Positions 32,103-38,272 of a stretch of 38,272 nucleotides of DNA are shown piece by piece. Numbering within the stretch: position 1 is the stretch's first letter; each line of letters begins with the position of its first letter. The DNA is taken from the NCBI GenBank assembly GCA_027365835.1, contig DAHXLU010000112.1:1-38272 (forward strand). Reading direction: 5' to 3'. This DNA is from JAJZMA01 sp021850405. GTDB taxonomy: Bacteria; Chloroflexota; Dormibacteria; Aeolococcales; Aeolococcaceae. A program made the translations under genes and the position numbers. The notes under the pieces are model-generated. The model saw only the letters and a list, made by a program, of their open reading frames with translations. It was not told where the DNA came from and did no database searches.

Positions 32103-32294
32103 TCGAAGGCGAAGGGCAATCTTTCTCTGGGTACTGTTCCGATCTCCACAGGCTGCGTGGCAGCCGTGGATACGCCTGCAGAGGTGCCGTCTTTGATGCA
32201 AGAGGCTATTCCTCTACATGGGTAGAGTTTAAGGGCGCATGGGGAGGCGGTTCCACTACCCCATAGCCGTGTGGAATACGTCGAGGCCGTTTGA
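32068..32294 (+). pseudogene. hicB: Decayed hicB antitoxin gene
   Basis: Read across defects, the product is a full-length HicB (about 74 residues). ATG 32068 gives MSRTDEY; a +1 shift near 32089 leads to YLEVIEGEGQSFSGY (32090-32134); an extra T at about 32135 leads to the frame GCVAAVDTPAEV, LMQEAIPLHG (from 32136); an in-frame TAG at 32223-32225 follows; then SLRAHGEAVPLPHSRVEYVEAV to TGA 32292-32294. HicB proteins typically read Y-L-V-V-I-E-x-G-E-G...VPDLPGCVA..DTxEEV...M-x-E-A-I-x-x-H-L...G-E-x-V-P-x-P, so the match is close over the whole length. Three independent lesions rule out a single sequencing error. Nothing else is seen between 32295 and 32558. Confidence 0.82.
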
Positions 32295-32558
32295 GCTGGC
32301 CCCCTGAGCCAGACGGCTCCGTCCATTCCCGCGTTAGACTGCACCAAGCACGTGCCGTCCGCCTGGATCGCATTCGTTGCGGATGGAGCTGGCTCACATC
32401 TTCATGCTCACCACCCGGCCAGCGAACTTACACCACTCGGCGGGACACTATCTACCTGGAATAGGCATCAGGGATAAAGGCGACATATACCCAGTCCGAG
32501 CAGGTCCTCACATAAGTAAGACCACAACTCGGCCGGGAGCGCAACCTACTGCCCAGAC

Positions 32559-33890
32559 TTATGCGCCTGCAAGCACCTTTTCTGCTGAGGCAACTGCATC
32601 CAGGATCTCATCACCCTGGTCTGCAGGGCCAACAAAGGCAAGCCTCACATCGGACAGGCGCTCAGCAATCCTGCGGGCACTTTCCTGCACCTGCTCTACT
32701 GTTACCTGCTCGATCGCACGGGCCCGGTCGACTGGCGTCTCCAGCGGAAGGCCAGCCCGCCAGCGAGAGGCGTACCAGTGGGCACTTCGCCCAGCTGTCT
32801 CAGTTCCACGAAACAGATGCCCGATCATGGAGGCCTTGGCTATAGCAAGCTCATCTTCTGGTACCTTCTCCTCTGCCATCCGCAAAAGCTCCCGGGTTGA
32901 GAGCGCCGCTACCCGGCGCACGTCTCCGGGACGGGTTGCAGTCTCAATCTCAAAAAGACCGGCATCCTCGAACGCCTCGTGGCCAGCAGAGATCCGGTAG
33001 CAGAGCCCCTCGCGCTCGCGCACGGTATGAAACAGACGGGATGACATCCCCGACCCAAGGATATGGCACATGACCGACATCTCGGTGCGGTGGGGATCGT
33101 GGGTGGGAATGCCGGGGAAGGCAAGGCAGAGCTCGATCTGGGCTTCCTCATCGGCAGAGAGCGGCCGCACATTGGCAACATAGCGCTCCCCCTGCCCCCA
33201 GACTGCCGGTATCCGCTTTTTGGGCTGTGCTCCGGGCACGTCTGCCAGCAGCGATTCTGCCAGCGAGGGATCCATCTGCGCGCCGCCGCTAACCACCAGC
33301 GCCATGGATGCTGGGGCATAGAAGGTGCGATGGTAGTTCATGATCTGCTCTCTGGTGGCAGACTCAATAACCTGGGGGTAGCCGCCTGCAGTCCAGGCCA
33401 TGGGCTGATCCCCGCCAAATGCAACTCCTGCCAGGTGGTCCCCGATCCAGGCGGAAGGATGCATGAGCCTGGCCGCGAGCTCCTGGAGCACAACGTTGCG
33501 CTCCCGCTCCACCTCCTGCGCCTCAAACAGCGGGTGACTTAGCATGTCAGTCAGGATGTCGGCAAGCTGCTGCATGTGCCGGGCAGGGCCTTCAGCATAG
33601 TAGGCAACTTCTTCCGTATCGGTATAGGCGTTGGTGATGGCGCCCAGACCATCAAATTCACGGCTGATCCCTATCGCTGTGGGGCGCTTCCTGGTACCCT
33701 TGAAAAAGAGGTGCTCCAGGTAGTGGGCAAGACCAGCAGTCTCCCTTGACTCATCCCTGCTGCCGGCACGGACGATAAGGTAGACACCGACGTTATAGCT
33801 ACCCTCGATGGGTGCATTGAGGAGGGACACTCCGTTGCCAAGGGTGGTGAGCATGGGGGCAGCCTGGGGTCTTTGTGTATCTGTAGTCAT
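32559..33890 (-). CDS. M16-family zinc metallopeptidase
   Basis: The 443-residue protein is of the processing-peptidase/pitrilysin-like M16B type. The inverted zinc motif HxxEH is intact (His56, Glu59, His60 in LAHYLEHLFFKGT), and the third zinc ligand Glu lies in RERNVVLQEL about 76 residues on. NAYTDTEEVAYYAEG and the C-terminal SRLFHTVREREGLCYRISA (the substrate-binding R-Y pair of M16B) are typical. It probably degrades peptides in the cytosol. ATG 33890 fits the family start (TTLGNGVSLL follows). TAGACT lies 6 nt before it, again a possible leaderless arrangement. It lies inside the toxin-antitoxin island but is an ordinary housekeeping-type gene, pointing to repeated insertion around it. 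Confidence 0.94.
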   Translation of the reverse strand: MTTDTQRPQAAPMLTTLGNGVSLLNAPIEGSYNVGVYLIVRAGSRDESRETAGLAHYLEHLFFKGTRKRPTAIGISREFDGLGAITNAYTDTEEVAYYAEGPARHMQQLADILTDMLSHPLFEAQEVERERNVVLQELAARLMHPSAWIGDHLAGVAFGGDQPMAWTAGGYPQVIESATREQIMNYHRTFYAPASMALVVSGGAQMDPSLAESLLADVPGAQPKKRIPAVWGQGERYVANVRPLSADEEAQIELCLAFPGIPTHDPHRTEMSVMCHILGSGMSSRLFHTVREREGLCYRISAGHEAFEDAGLFEIETATRPGDVRRVAALSTRELLRMAEEKVPEDELAIAKASMIGHLFRGTETAGRSAHWYASRWRAGLPLETPVDRARAIEQVTVEQVQESARRIAERLSDVRLAFVGPADQGDEILDAVASAEKVLAGA

Positions 33891-34440
33891 CTGACAAGTC
33901 TACGCGGATGCCATTCGAGACCGCCTCTTCCCTTAGGGCCCCGCCGGCGGCAATCCTGATTGATGGAACCTGTTTGCCGGAAATACTCCCCGTGAGATGG
34001 CCGGGTGAGCCGCAGCCCGGCTCCGGGACCGAGGGCTCCAGGCAGTATGGGATATCAGGGTGCGACAGAAGGCTCCAGGCATACGCTGCAAAACAACCGG
34101 CTGCCCCAATGTGCCTGCATCAAATGCAAAAAGGACGGTATGGGAAAAGACCACTCCCACAGGCAATGAGACCAGATCTATGTCCTTTCCCAGGCTATGC
34201 GTCGCCACGGTCACAGTCCCTGGTCTTACCGTACGCCCATCCTGGTGATGGTGCCCACTCCCTTCTCATCCATGTATTGCCGCTATCTCGGGGCCGGCCT
34301 CGTCGCTGGCTTGCGACCGGGGCCGGGCTCAGTAGCACGGGCCAGTGACGCCGGTCTATCCTTTTCCAATGCTGCAAAGACCGGGTGGCAGACTTTGACA
34401 GGCGCCTGTTCGGGTTGGCAAGTGATTGCCTGGGCGTTTG
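33891..34440. other. Intergenic region upstream of the M16 peptidase
   Basis: No convincing gene. The plus-strand frame 33908-34348 has random-looking Pro/Arg/Gly/Ser-rich composition and no ribosome binding site. Confidence 0.45.
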
Positions 34441-34477
34441 GCCAGGCCGCCCCCTTCAACCACTCCGGCATCCCTGC
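34441..34477 (-). other. tRNA-Ser-like 5' fragment
   Basis: Read on the minus strand from 34477, the sequence GCAGGGATGCCGGAGTGG followed by TTGAAGGGGGCGG matches the 5' acceptor strand, D arm and start of the anticodon stem of a bacterial tRNA-Ser. No proper anticodon loop, T arm (GTTCGAAT) or 3' acceptor (TCCCTGC) follows. It is a fragment, possibly left by integration or recombination at a tRNA gene. Confidence 0.5.
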
Positions 34478-34528
34478 AAGTTCTGACACTCGCATTTTCA
34501 AGTGATTGTCGAAATGCCAAATGTTGAC

Positions 34529-34558
34529 TTCATTAGCTCAGCTAGCTGAGCTAATGAA
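34529..34558. repeat. 30-bp perfect palindrome
   Basis: TTCATTAGCTCAGCT at 34529-34543 is followed at once by its exact reverse complement at 34544-34558, with no spacer. The core AGCTCAGCTAGCTGAGCT is itself built of CAGCT/AGCTG units. It lies in an A+T-richer patch, 56 bp before the ATG of the broken PIN toxin gene, where an antitoxin gene or operator would be expected. It may be an operator, a recombination site or a cruciform. Confidence 0.9.
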
Positions 34559-34614
34559 AGGTTTCGGAAAGACATGATGCCTTTACTGCTCGAACTGATC
34601 ATGCTATTGCAGCA

Positions 34615-35030
34615 ATGTTGCATGAAGAAACCAAAAATCTGAAGCTTTTGGTGGATACACAGGTTTTCATCTGGCTCATAAATGCAGATGACAGATTAGG
34701 CAGCGAGACCTCAGCCTTGCTGAAGGATGCGACCCATGATCTTTACCTCAGCTATTTTCCATTTTTGAAATGACAATTAAGGCTGCTATGGGCAAGCTGG
34801 ATTTTGACCCGACTGTGATTGAAGATCTGGGTTCCATGGGAATCGACCTATTGCTCCCCGAAGCCAATACACTGGATGTCTACAGGATATACAATGCTGC
34901 CAACAGGGATCCTTTTGACAATGCCCTAATTACCGTTGCCCTGACCAAGGACTGCACCCTTGTCACCAGTGAAAATAACCTTCTGCAAACGAAATTCCAG
35001 GATTTGAGGCTGATGAACGCCAGCCAATAA
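34615..35030 (+). pseudogene. vapC: Frameshifted PIN-domain toxin gene (VapC type)
   Basis: The first part (ATG 34615 to TGA 34771-34773) encodes NLKLLVDTQVFIWLINADDRLG and LLKDATHDLYLSYF, the N-terminus of a PIN protein with the first Asp. The second part (34770-35030) encodes EMTIKAAMGKLDFD, NRDPFDNALITVAL with the catalytic Asp and CTLVTSENNLLQTKF, the rest of the same protein. A single missing T in the T-run at about 34754-34757 would restore one frame of about 137 residues. The two halves meet at ATGA, so re-initiation could still give two fragments. No antitoxin gene precedes it; only 56 bp separate the ATG from the palindrome. The A+T-richer base composition differs from neighbours, suggesting transfer. 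Confidence 0.85.
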
Positions 35031-35338
35031 CTCTGCGCTCAAGGCGGCTTACACCATTTCCAGACCCCCAGTGCCAAAAACGCGAAAGCCCGATGTACCG
35101 GAAATTGCGGTCCAAGGGAAAATGCGCAGCCAGGAGGCTACCCCTGCCCTCGGCAGAGGGCTCCACTATCCCAGCGTCATATCGAGATATCTGTAGCAAG
35201 GCAAGGGCACAGCGCCGCGTATGAGCCAAACGCATCATACAGAAACATCTCAGCATCTTCGCATCCGGTCTCCGCAGCAGGAGCTGCACATGGTGTTCCA
35301 CCGCGTCTCAGGTGATGCCGGTCTCCCGCGTCAGAACC
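35031..35338. other. Intergenic region between the PIN remnant and the surface protein
   Basis: About 300 bp without a credible gene. A small hairpin (GCCCTC at 35146-35151 with GAGGGC at 35156-35161) is the only structure noticed. No T-run follows it. Confidence 0.4.
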
Positions 35339-37483
35339 CTAACGGCCTGGCCTGTCGCGACGCTCCATACTAAACCCAGCCAGCAGCAGGAGCCCTACCA
35401 GAATGGCAAGACCACCTGTCATTGCGAGCATGCCAGAGGAACGATTCACAGCACCAGTCGATGGAACGGGCACTACTGCGCTAATGGTCTCGCTAAGGGC
35501 ATCGACCCCACCGGTAGGCGAACTGCTGCCCTGGAAGTTGGCGTCGCCTCCAAAAGTGGCCACGATAGAGTGGGTGCCAGTAGCCCTGTAGATCGTAGAG
35601 CACGTGGCCACGCCCGTCGAAGAATCAACAGGAACTGCCGCGCACCCAGCAATTACCGCCCCATTATCCGTGAAGGCCATGAAACCACCACCGGGGTTCG
35701 GGGAAACTACGGCAGTGTACGTGACTGTCTGGCCAGGATTGGCCGGGTTGGGCGATCCAGTTACCGTGGTCGTCACAGCAGCCTTGCCCACAGTGACTGG
35801 CTGTACTGCCTGGGGCGCTGCCGTATAGTTCGCATTTCCTGCCTGGTTCGCATCAATATCACAGGTGCCAGCACCCAGAAACGTAACTGTGGACCCGGAC
35901 ACTGTGCAGATGGCGGTGGTACCGGAGCTAAACGCCACCGGGTTTCCCGATGCGCCACCCGTAGCTGTCACCGTGTACGTTGGCCCACCCACTGTCGCAT
36001 TGGTTGGCGCTGTCGACGTGAATATGATTGTCTGGCTACCCTTGCCCACGGTGACGGACTGTACTGCCTGGGGCGCTGCCGTATAGTTCGTATTGCCTGC
36101 CTGGTTGGCATCGATGTCACAGGTGCCAGTACCCACAAACGTAACTGTGGACCCGGACACTGTGCAGATGGCGGTGGTACCGGAGCTAAACGTCACCGGG
36201 TTTCCCGATGCGCCACCCGTAGCTGTCACCGTGTACGTTGGCCCACCCACTGTCGCACTGGTTGGAGCTGTTGACGTGAACGTGATGGTCTGGCTAGCCG
36301 GGTCTACCGTTTCATTTACAGTATTGCTGGACGTGGCTGCGTAATTCGAATCACCTGAATATGGTGCTGTGATGACGTGCGGCGAACCAGCAGTGCTGGA
36401 GTAGGTGATACTGCACGTCGCAACGCCAGTTCCGCTGAGAGCGACTACGCCACTGGTCCCACACGAGCTGATGGGCACTCCACCGTCCTCGAATGTGACC
36501 GTTCCCGTTGGGATCGGCCCGCTCCCAGTAACTGTCGCCGTATACGTTACGGATGTGCCAACTGTCGCTGGATTTGCTGAAGGCGACAGTGTATCTGTGG
36601 GCGTGTAAAGGTAGCCGGAGATTTTTACTAAACCGTACCCGGCATTAACCCCAGTAGTGGTGGTCCCGCCCGTGGGCACGAGTGATGAACCGCCTCCGCC
36701 AGCACCAGATCCGCCAGAGCCAGCACCTCCGCCTCCTCCGCCGAAGTAGCCGCCGCCGCCGCCAGAGCCACCTTCGCAGCTACCGCCACCAGAGCCGCCG
36801 ACACCGCCATTGCCTGATGTCGCGGAGGCTCCTACAGCGTAGGGGCTGAAGCCACCAGCACCCCCTGCCACTTGAGTGCCACCGCCACCGCCACCAGCAC
36901 CACCACCACTACCACCGTTGCCACCAGTAGTTCCACCGCCCGCACCACCGGGGCCGGCGGCACTACCACCACCGCCGCCCCCGGCCGCGACCACCAGCGG
37001 CGTGATTCCGCTCAACACGGAGCTGGCACCACCCCCACCGGCACCGTCATACGTCGGGGCGCCCGAAGGGACGCAAACGCCAGAGGAGCCATCACCCCCA
37101 GCTCCTCCCGAGGAGGAGGGGCCACCCCAACCGCCAGCCCCAACCTGACCAGTCCCCCCAACTGACCCCCCCACTCCCCCTACATCGATCGTAAGTACCT
37201 CGCCAGGAGTTACCGAAAGAGTACCCTGAACCTCCCCGGCATATCCAGCTGCGGTACCTCCGTTGTACGTCCATACACCACCGCCCGCACCAATCGCTGT
37301 CACAGAAATAGACGTGACTCCGGCAGGCACCGTGAAGAACTGGGGCCCTCCTGTGTAGCCAAAACTGGTGCTCGCCGCTGCCTGCACAGAAGGTGCGGTG
37401 ACAACAAACGACGCAATGATAAAAATGGCTGGCAGCAGGAACTGTGGGATGCGTGCGAAACGGCAACTGGTGGTAGATTTCAT
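35339..37483 (-). CDS. Glycine-rich, Ig-like cell-surface protein with LAxTG-like tail
   Basis: The 714-residue protein has a signal peptide (MKSTTSCRFAR, hydrophobic FLLPAIFIIASFVV, cleavage after VQA near residue 35). Next is a beta strand region (FTVPAGVTSISVTAIGAGGG) leading into a glycine-rich domain of about 230 residues. Then come at least four Ig-like modules: PATVGTSVTYTATVTG...PTGTVTF, two near-identical 86-residue modules with one Cys pair each, and PNPANPGQTVTYTAVVS. The C-terminus has LAMTG followed at once by a hydrophobic helix and SMERRDRPGR, matching the LAxTG-helix-basic tail recognised by class E sortases. ATG 37483 is chosen for the signal peptide; a GTG lies 18 bp upstream. 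TATGCT at 37492-37497 (minus) is a likely -10. Probably an adhesin or wall protein; no sortase gene is in the window. Confidence 0.85.
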   Translation of the reverse strand: MKSTTSCRFARIPQFLLPAIFIIASFVVTAPSVQAAASTSFGYTGGPQFFTVPAGVTSISVTAIGAGGGVWTYNGGTAAGYAGEVQGTLSVTPGEVLTIDVGGVGGSVGGTGQVGAGGWGGPSSSGGAGGDGSSGVCVPSGAPTYDGAGGGGASSVLSGITPLVVAAGGGGGGSAAGPGGAGGGTTGGNGGSGGGAGGGGGGTQVAGGAGGFSPYAVGASATSGNGGVGGSGGGSCEGGSGGGGGYFGGGGGGAGSGGSGAGGGGSSLVPTGGTTTTGVNAGYGLVKISGYLYTPTDTLSPSANPATVGTSVTYTATVTGSGPIPTGTVTFEDGGVPISSCGTSGVVALSGTGVATCSITYSSTAGSPHVITAPYSGDSNYAATSSNTVNETVDPASQTITFTSTAPTSATVGGPTYTVTATGGASGNPVTFSSGTTAICTVSGSTVTFVGTGTCDIDANQAGNTNYTAAPQAVQSVTVGKGSQTIIFTSTAPTNATVGGPTYTVTATGGASGNPVAFSSGTTAICTVSGSTVTFLGAGTCDIDANQAGNANYTAAPQAVQPVTVGKAAVTTTVTGSPNPANPGQTVTYTAVVSPNPGGGFMAFTDNGAVIAGCAAVPVDSSTGVATCSTIYRATGTHSIVATFGGDANFQGSSSPTGGVDALSETISAVVPVPSTGAVNRSSGMLAMTGGLAILVGLLLLAGFSMERRDRPGR
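35780..36295 (-). repeat. Tandem duplication, 258-bp period
   Basis: Two copies of an 86-codon unit lie head to tail inside the surface-protein gene; for example ACAGGTGCCAG occurs at 35861 and 36119, and GTAACTGTGG at 35883 and 36141. The copies are nearly identical at the DNA level, so the duplication is recent or kept uniform by recombination. Unit number may vary between strains. Boundaries are approximate. Confidence 0.85.
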
Positions 37484-37491
37484 GACCGAGG

Positions 37492-37497
37492 AGCATA
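37492..37497 (-). promoter_or_regulatory. Extended -10 element of the surface-protein gene
   Basis: On the minus strand TGC-TATGCT precedes the ATG at 37483 by 8 nt. The TGn extension is present and no ribosome binding site lies between, so a leaderless or near-leaderless message is likely. Confidence 0.4.
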
Positions 37498-37627
37498 GCA
37501 CACATATGGTGATAAACCTGCCGACCGTCCAGGCAAGGTCATTGGAGGATGACTGAGCGTTGGGCAGCGAGGATGGGAAGGGACCGTCACGACGCCTGAC
37601 CGCCCAGGTAGCCGAAGGGGCGTGGGT

Positions 37628-38272
37628 TCAACAACGAATTGCAACAGCCTTGATGTCTGGGCTATAGCATAAGGAGGTAGAGAAGAACACTTCATGAGGG
37701 GAACGGAAGCCCAGTACCTTGCGTGGTCGATGGTTGAGGCGGTCGATCGCGTGCTGCACCTGCTGTTGTGTCACCTTTGTAAAGTCGGTCTTCCTGGGGA
37801 AATACTGTCTGAGTAATCCGTTGGTGTTTTCGTTTAGTCCTCATACGCAACTTTGGACCCTCCTGGACGCACCCCCAGGGTGCTCAGGCAAAACGTCCTT
37901 CCGCCCCCTGACTTGACAAGTTACACCGGTGGGATGTCTCGTTCCCATGAATCGCAGGGATGGGCGAAGTAAATGTCGGCCTTCAGAGCCCGTGCGATCT
38001 GCGCGTGATGTGCGAACTCCTTGCCATTGTCAAAGGTGATGGTATGAACCCTGGCCCGGTGAGGTTTCAGGAGAGATGTGATCCGCTGGGTCACAGGAGC
38101 CGCCTTCTTGCCCTCAAGGACATGGGCCAGAGGCTCGCGTCCCCAGTAGTGGTGTAAATTCACCCCCAGAAGAGAGTTGAAAGATAACAGATTGGTCCTG
38201 ACAATGTATTCAGGGCAGGAAAGAGAGCCAGTGATGGCGGAGCTATTCTTCCGGACAGCGCAATTGCGTCAT
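37628..38272 (-). pseudogene. IS30-family transposase remnant, cut by the window edge
   Basis: The frame 37921-38163 encodes HVLEGKKAAPVTQRI, VHTITFDNGKEFAHH (with an Asp of the DDE triad) and ADIYFAHPCDSWER. The gene resumes at 37840 with GLNENTNGLLRQYFP (containing the triad Glu), then KVTQQQVQHAIDRLNHRPRKVLGF and a stop at 37628-37630. In intact IS30 transposases DSWERG-LNENTNG is continuous; here 98 bp of unrelated sequence splits it and introduces a stop. Upstream of 38163 the N-terminal region does not continue in a clean frame to the window end, so it is also damaged there. The GGTTCAACAACGAATTGCAAC around 37625-37645 is probably the terminal inverted repeat, as IS30 transposase genes often end in it. 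Not able to transpose by itself. Confidence 0.85.
37841..37938. other. 98-bp insertion within the IS30 transposase gene
   Basis: Deleting these bases restores the continuous DSWERGLNENTNG reading of an IS30 transposase. The insert starts with TCATACGCAACTTTGG and ends with GTGGGATGTC; TC flanks both ends. No terminal inverted repeats are evident and no ORF fits inside. It may be a scar of another insertion or a very small element. Confidence 0.7.

Noticed and set aside
33908..34348. 146-codon plus-strand frame upstream of the peptidase
   Set aside because: Composition is random (Pro, Arg, Gly, Ser) and there is no start signal.
34385..34477. Complete tRNA-Ser on the minus strand
   Set aside because: After the D arm neither a Ser anticodon loop, a GTTCGAAT T-loop nor a matching 3' acceptor could be found, so only a fragment is reported.
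36872..37165. Plus-strand Thr- and Pro-rich frames over the glycine-rich region
   Set aside because: They are antisense readings of GGN glycine codons of the surface protein.
1..38272. CRISPR array, rRNA operon or complete prophage
   Set aside because: No regularly spaced 23-40 bp repeats, no rRNA-like sequence and no phage structural genes were seen.

Overview
The window is bacterial chromosomal DNA with a fairly high G+C content, judged by eye. It suggests a deeply branching Gram-positive (Terrabacteria) lineage, for example an uncultured actinobacterium or a Chloroflexota/Dormibacterota relative. The clues are an adenosine kinase of the mycobacterial type, a LAxTG-like C-terminal wall-sorting tail, secreted proteins with repeated SC..C.AVG motifs, and many genes whose only visible promoter element is a TAnnnT-type -10 box 6-10 nt before the start codon, which suggests leaderless mRNAs. 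The placement is inference; there is no rRNA or complete tRNA gene to test it.

Layout. Bases 1-3.97 kb hold repeats resembling an IS end, an unrecognised gene, a doubtful small ORF and a secreted propeller-like protein. From 4.1 to 7.5 kb are an aldo/keto reductase, the etfB-etfA pair (minus strand) and a cyclophilin. From 7.9 to 11.85 kb are a predicted ADP-ribosyltransferase (ART1) and an adenosine kinase, divergent from a 603-residue unrecognised protein. From 12.0 to 17.8 kb, all on the minus strand, are a polytopic membrane protein, a second propeller-like protein and a hybrid histidine kinase. From 17.9 to 23.2 kb on the plus strand are hypoxanthine phosphoribosyltransferase, an acidic single-pass membrane protein, glutamate dehydrogenase and a membrane-anchored pseudokinase that overlaps the gdhA stop codon. 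From 23.3 to 28.1 kb are two predicted lipoproteins (minus), two tandem ART paralogues (ART2, ART3; plus) and a small unknown protein. An MFS transporter follows.

From 29.7 to 35.0 kb is a toxin-antitoxin island. It has two intact Phd/PIN modules with palindromic operator candidates, a decayed hicA-hicB pair recognisable only across frameshifts, an M16 peptidase, a 5' tRNA-Ser-like fragment, a 30-bp perfect palindrome and a frameshifted PIN toxin. The right end holds a large glycine-rich/Ig-like surface protein and a broken IS30-family transposase gene that runs off the window.

The best candidate for an undescribed system is the family of three paralogous proteins (795-927 bp genes) that keep the R / S-x-S(T) / E-x-E signature of arginine-type ADP-ribosyltransferases at their C-termini. 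They share a conserved N-terminal region and lack signal peptides. A second candidate is the translational coupling of a degenerate receptor-like kinase to glutamate dehydrogenase. All functional statements rest on motif recognition by eye; no database search was run.
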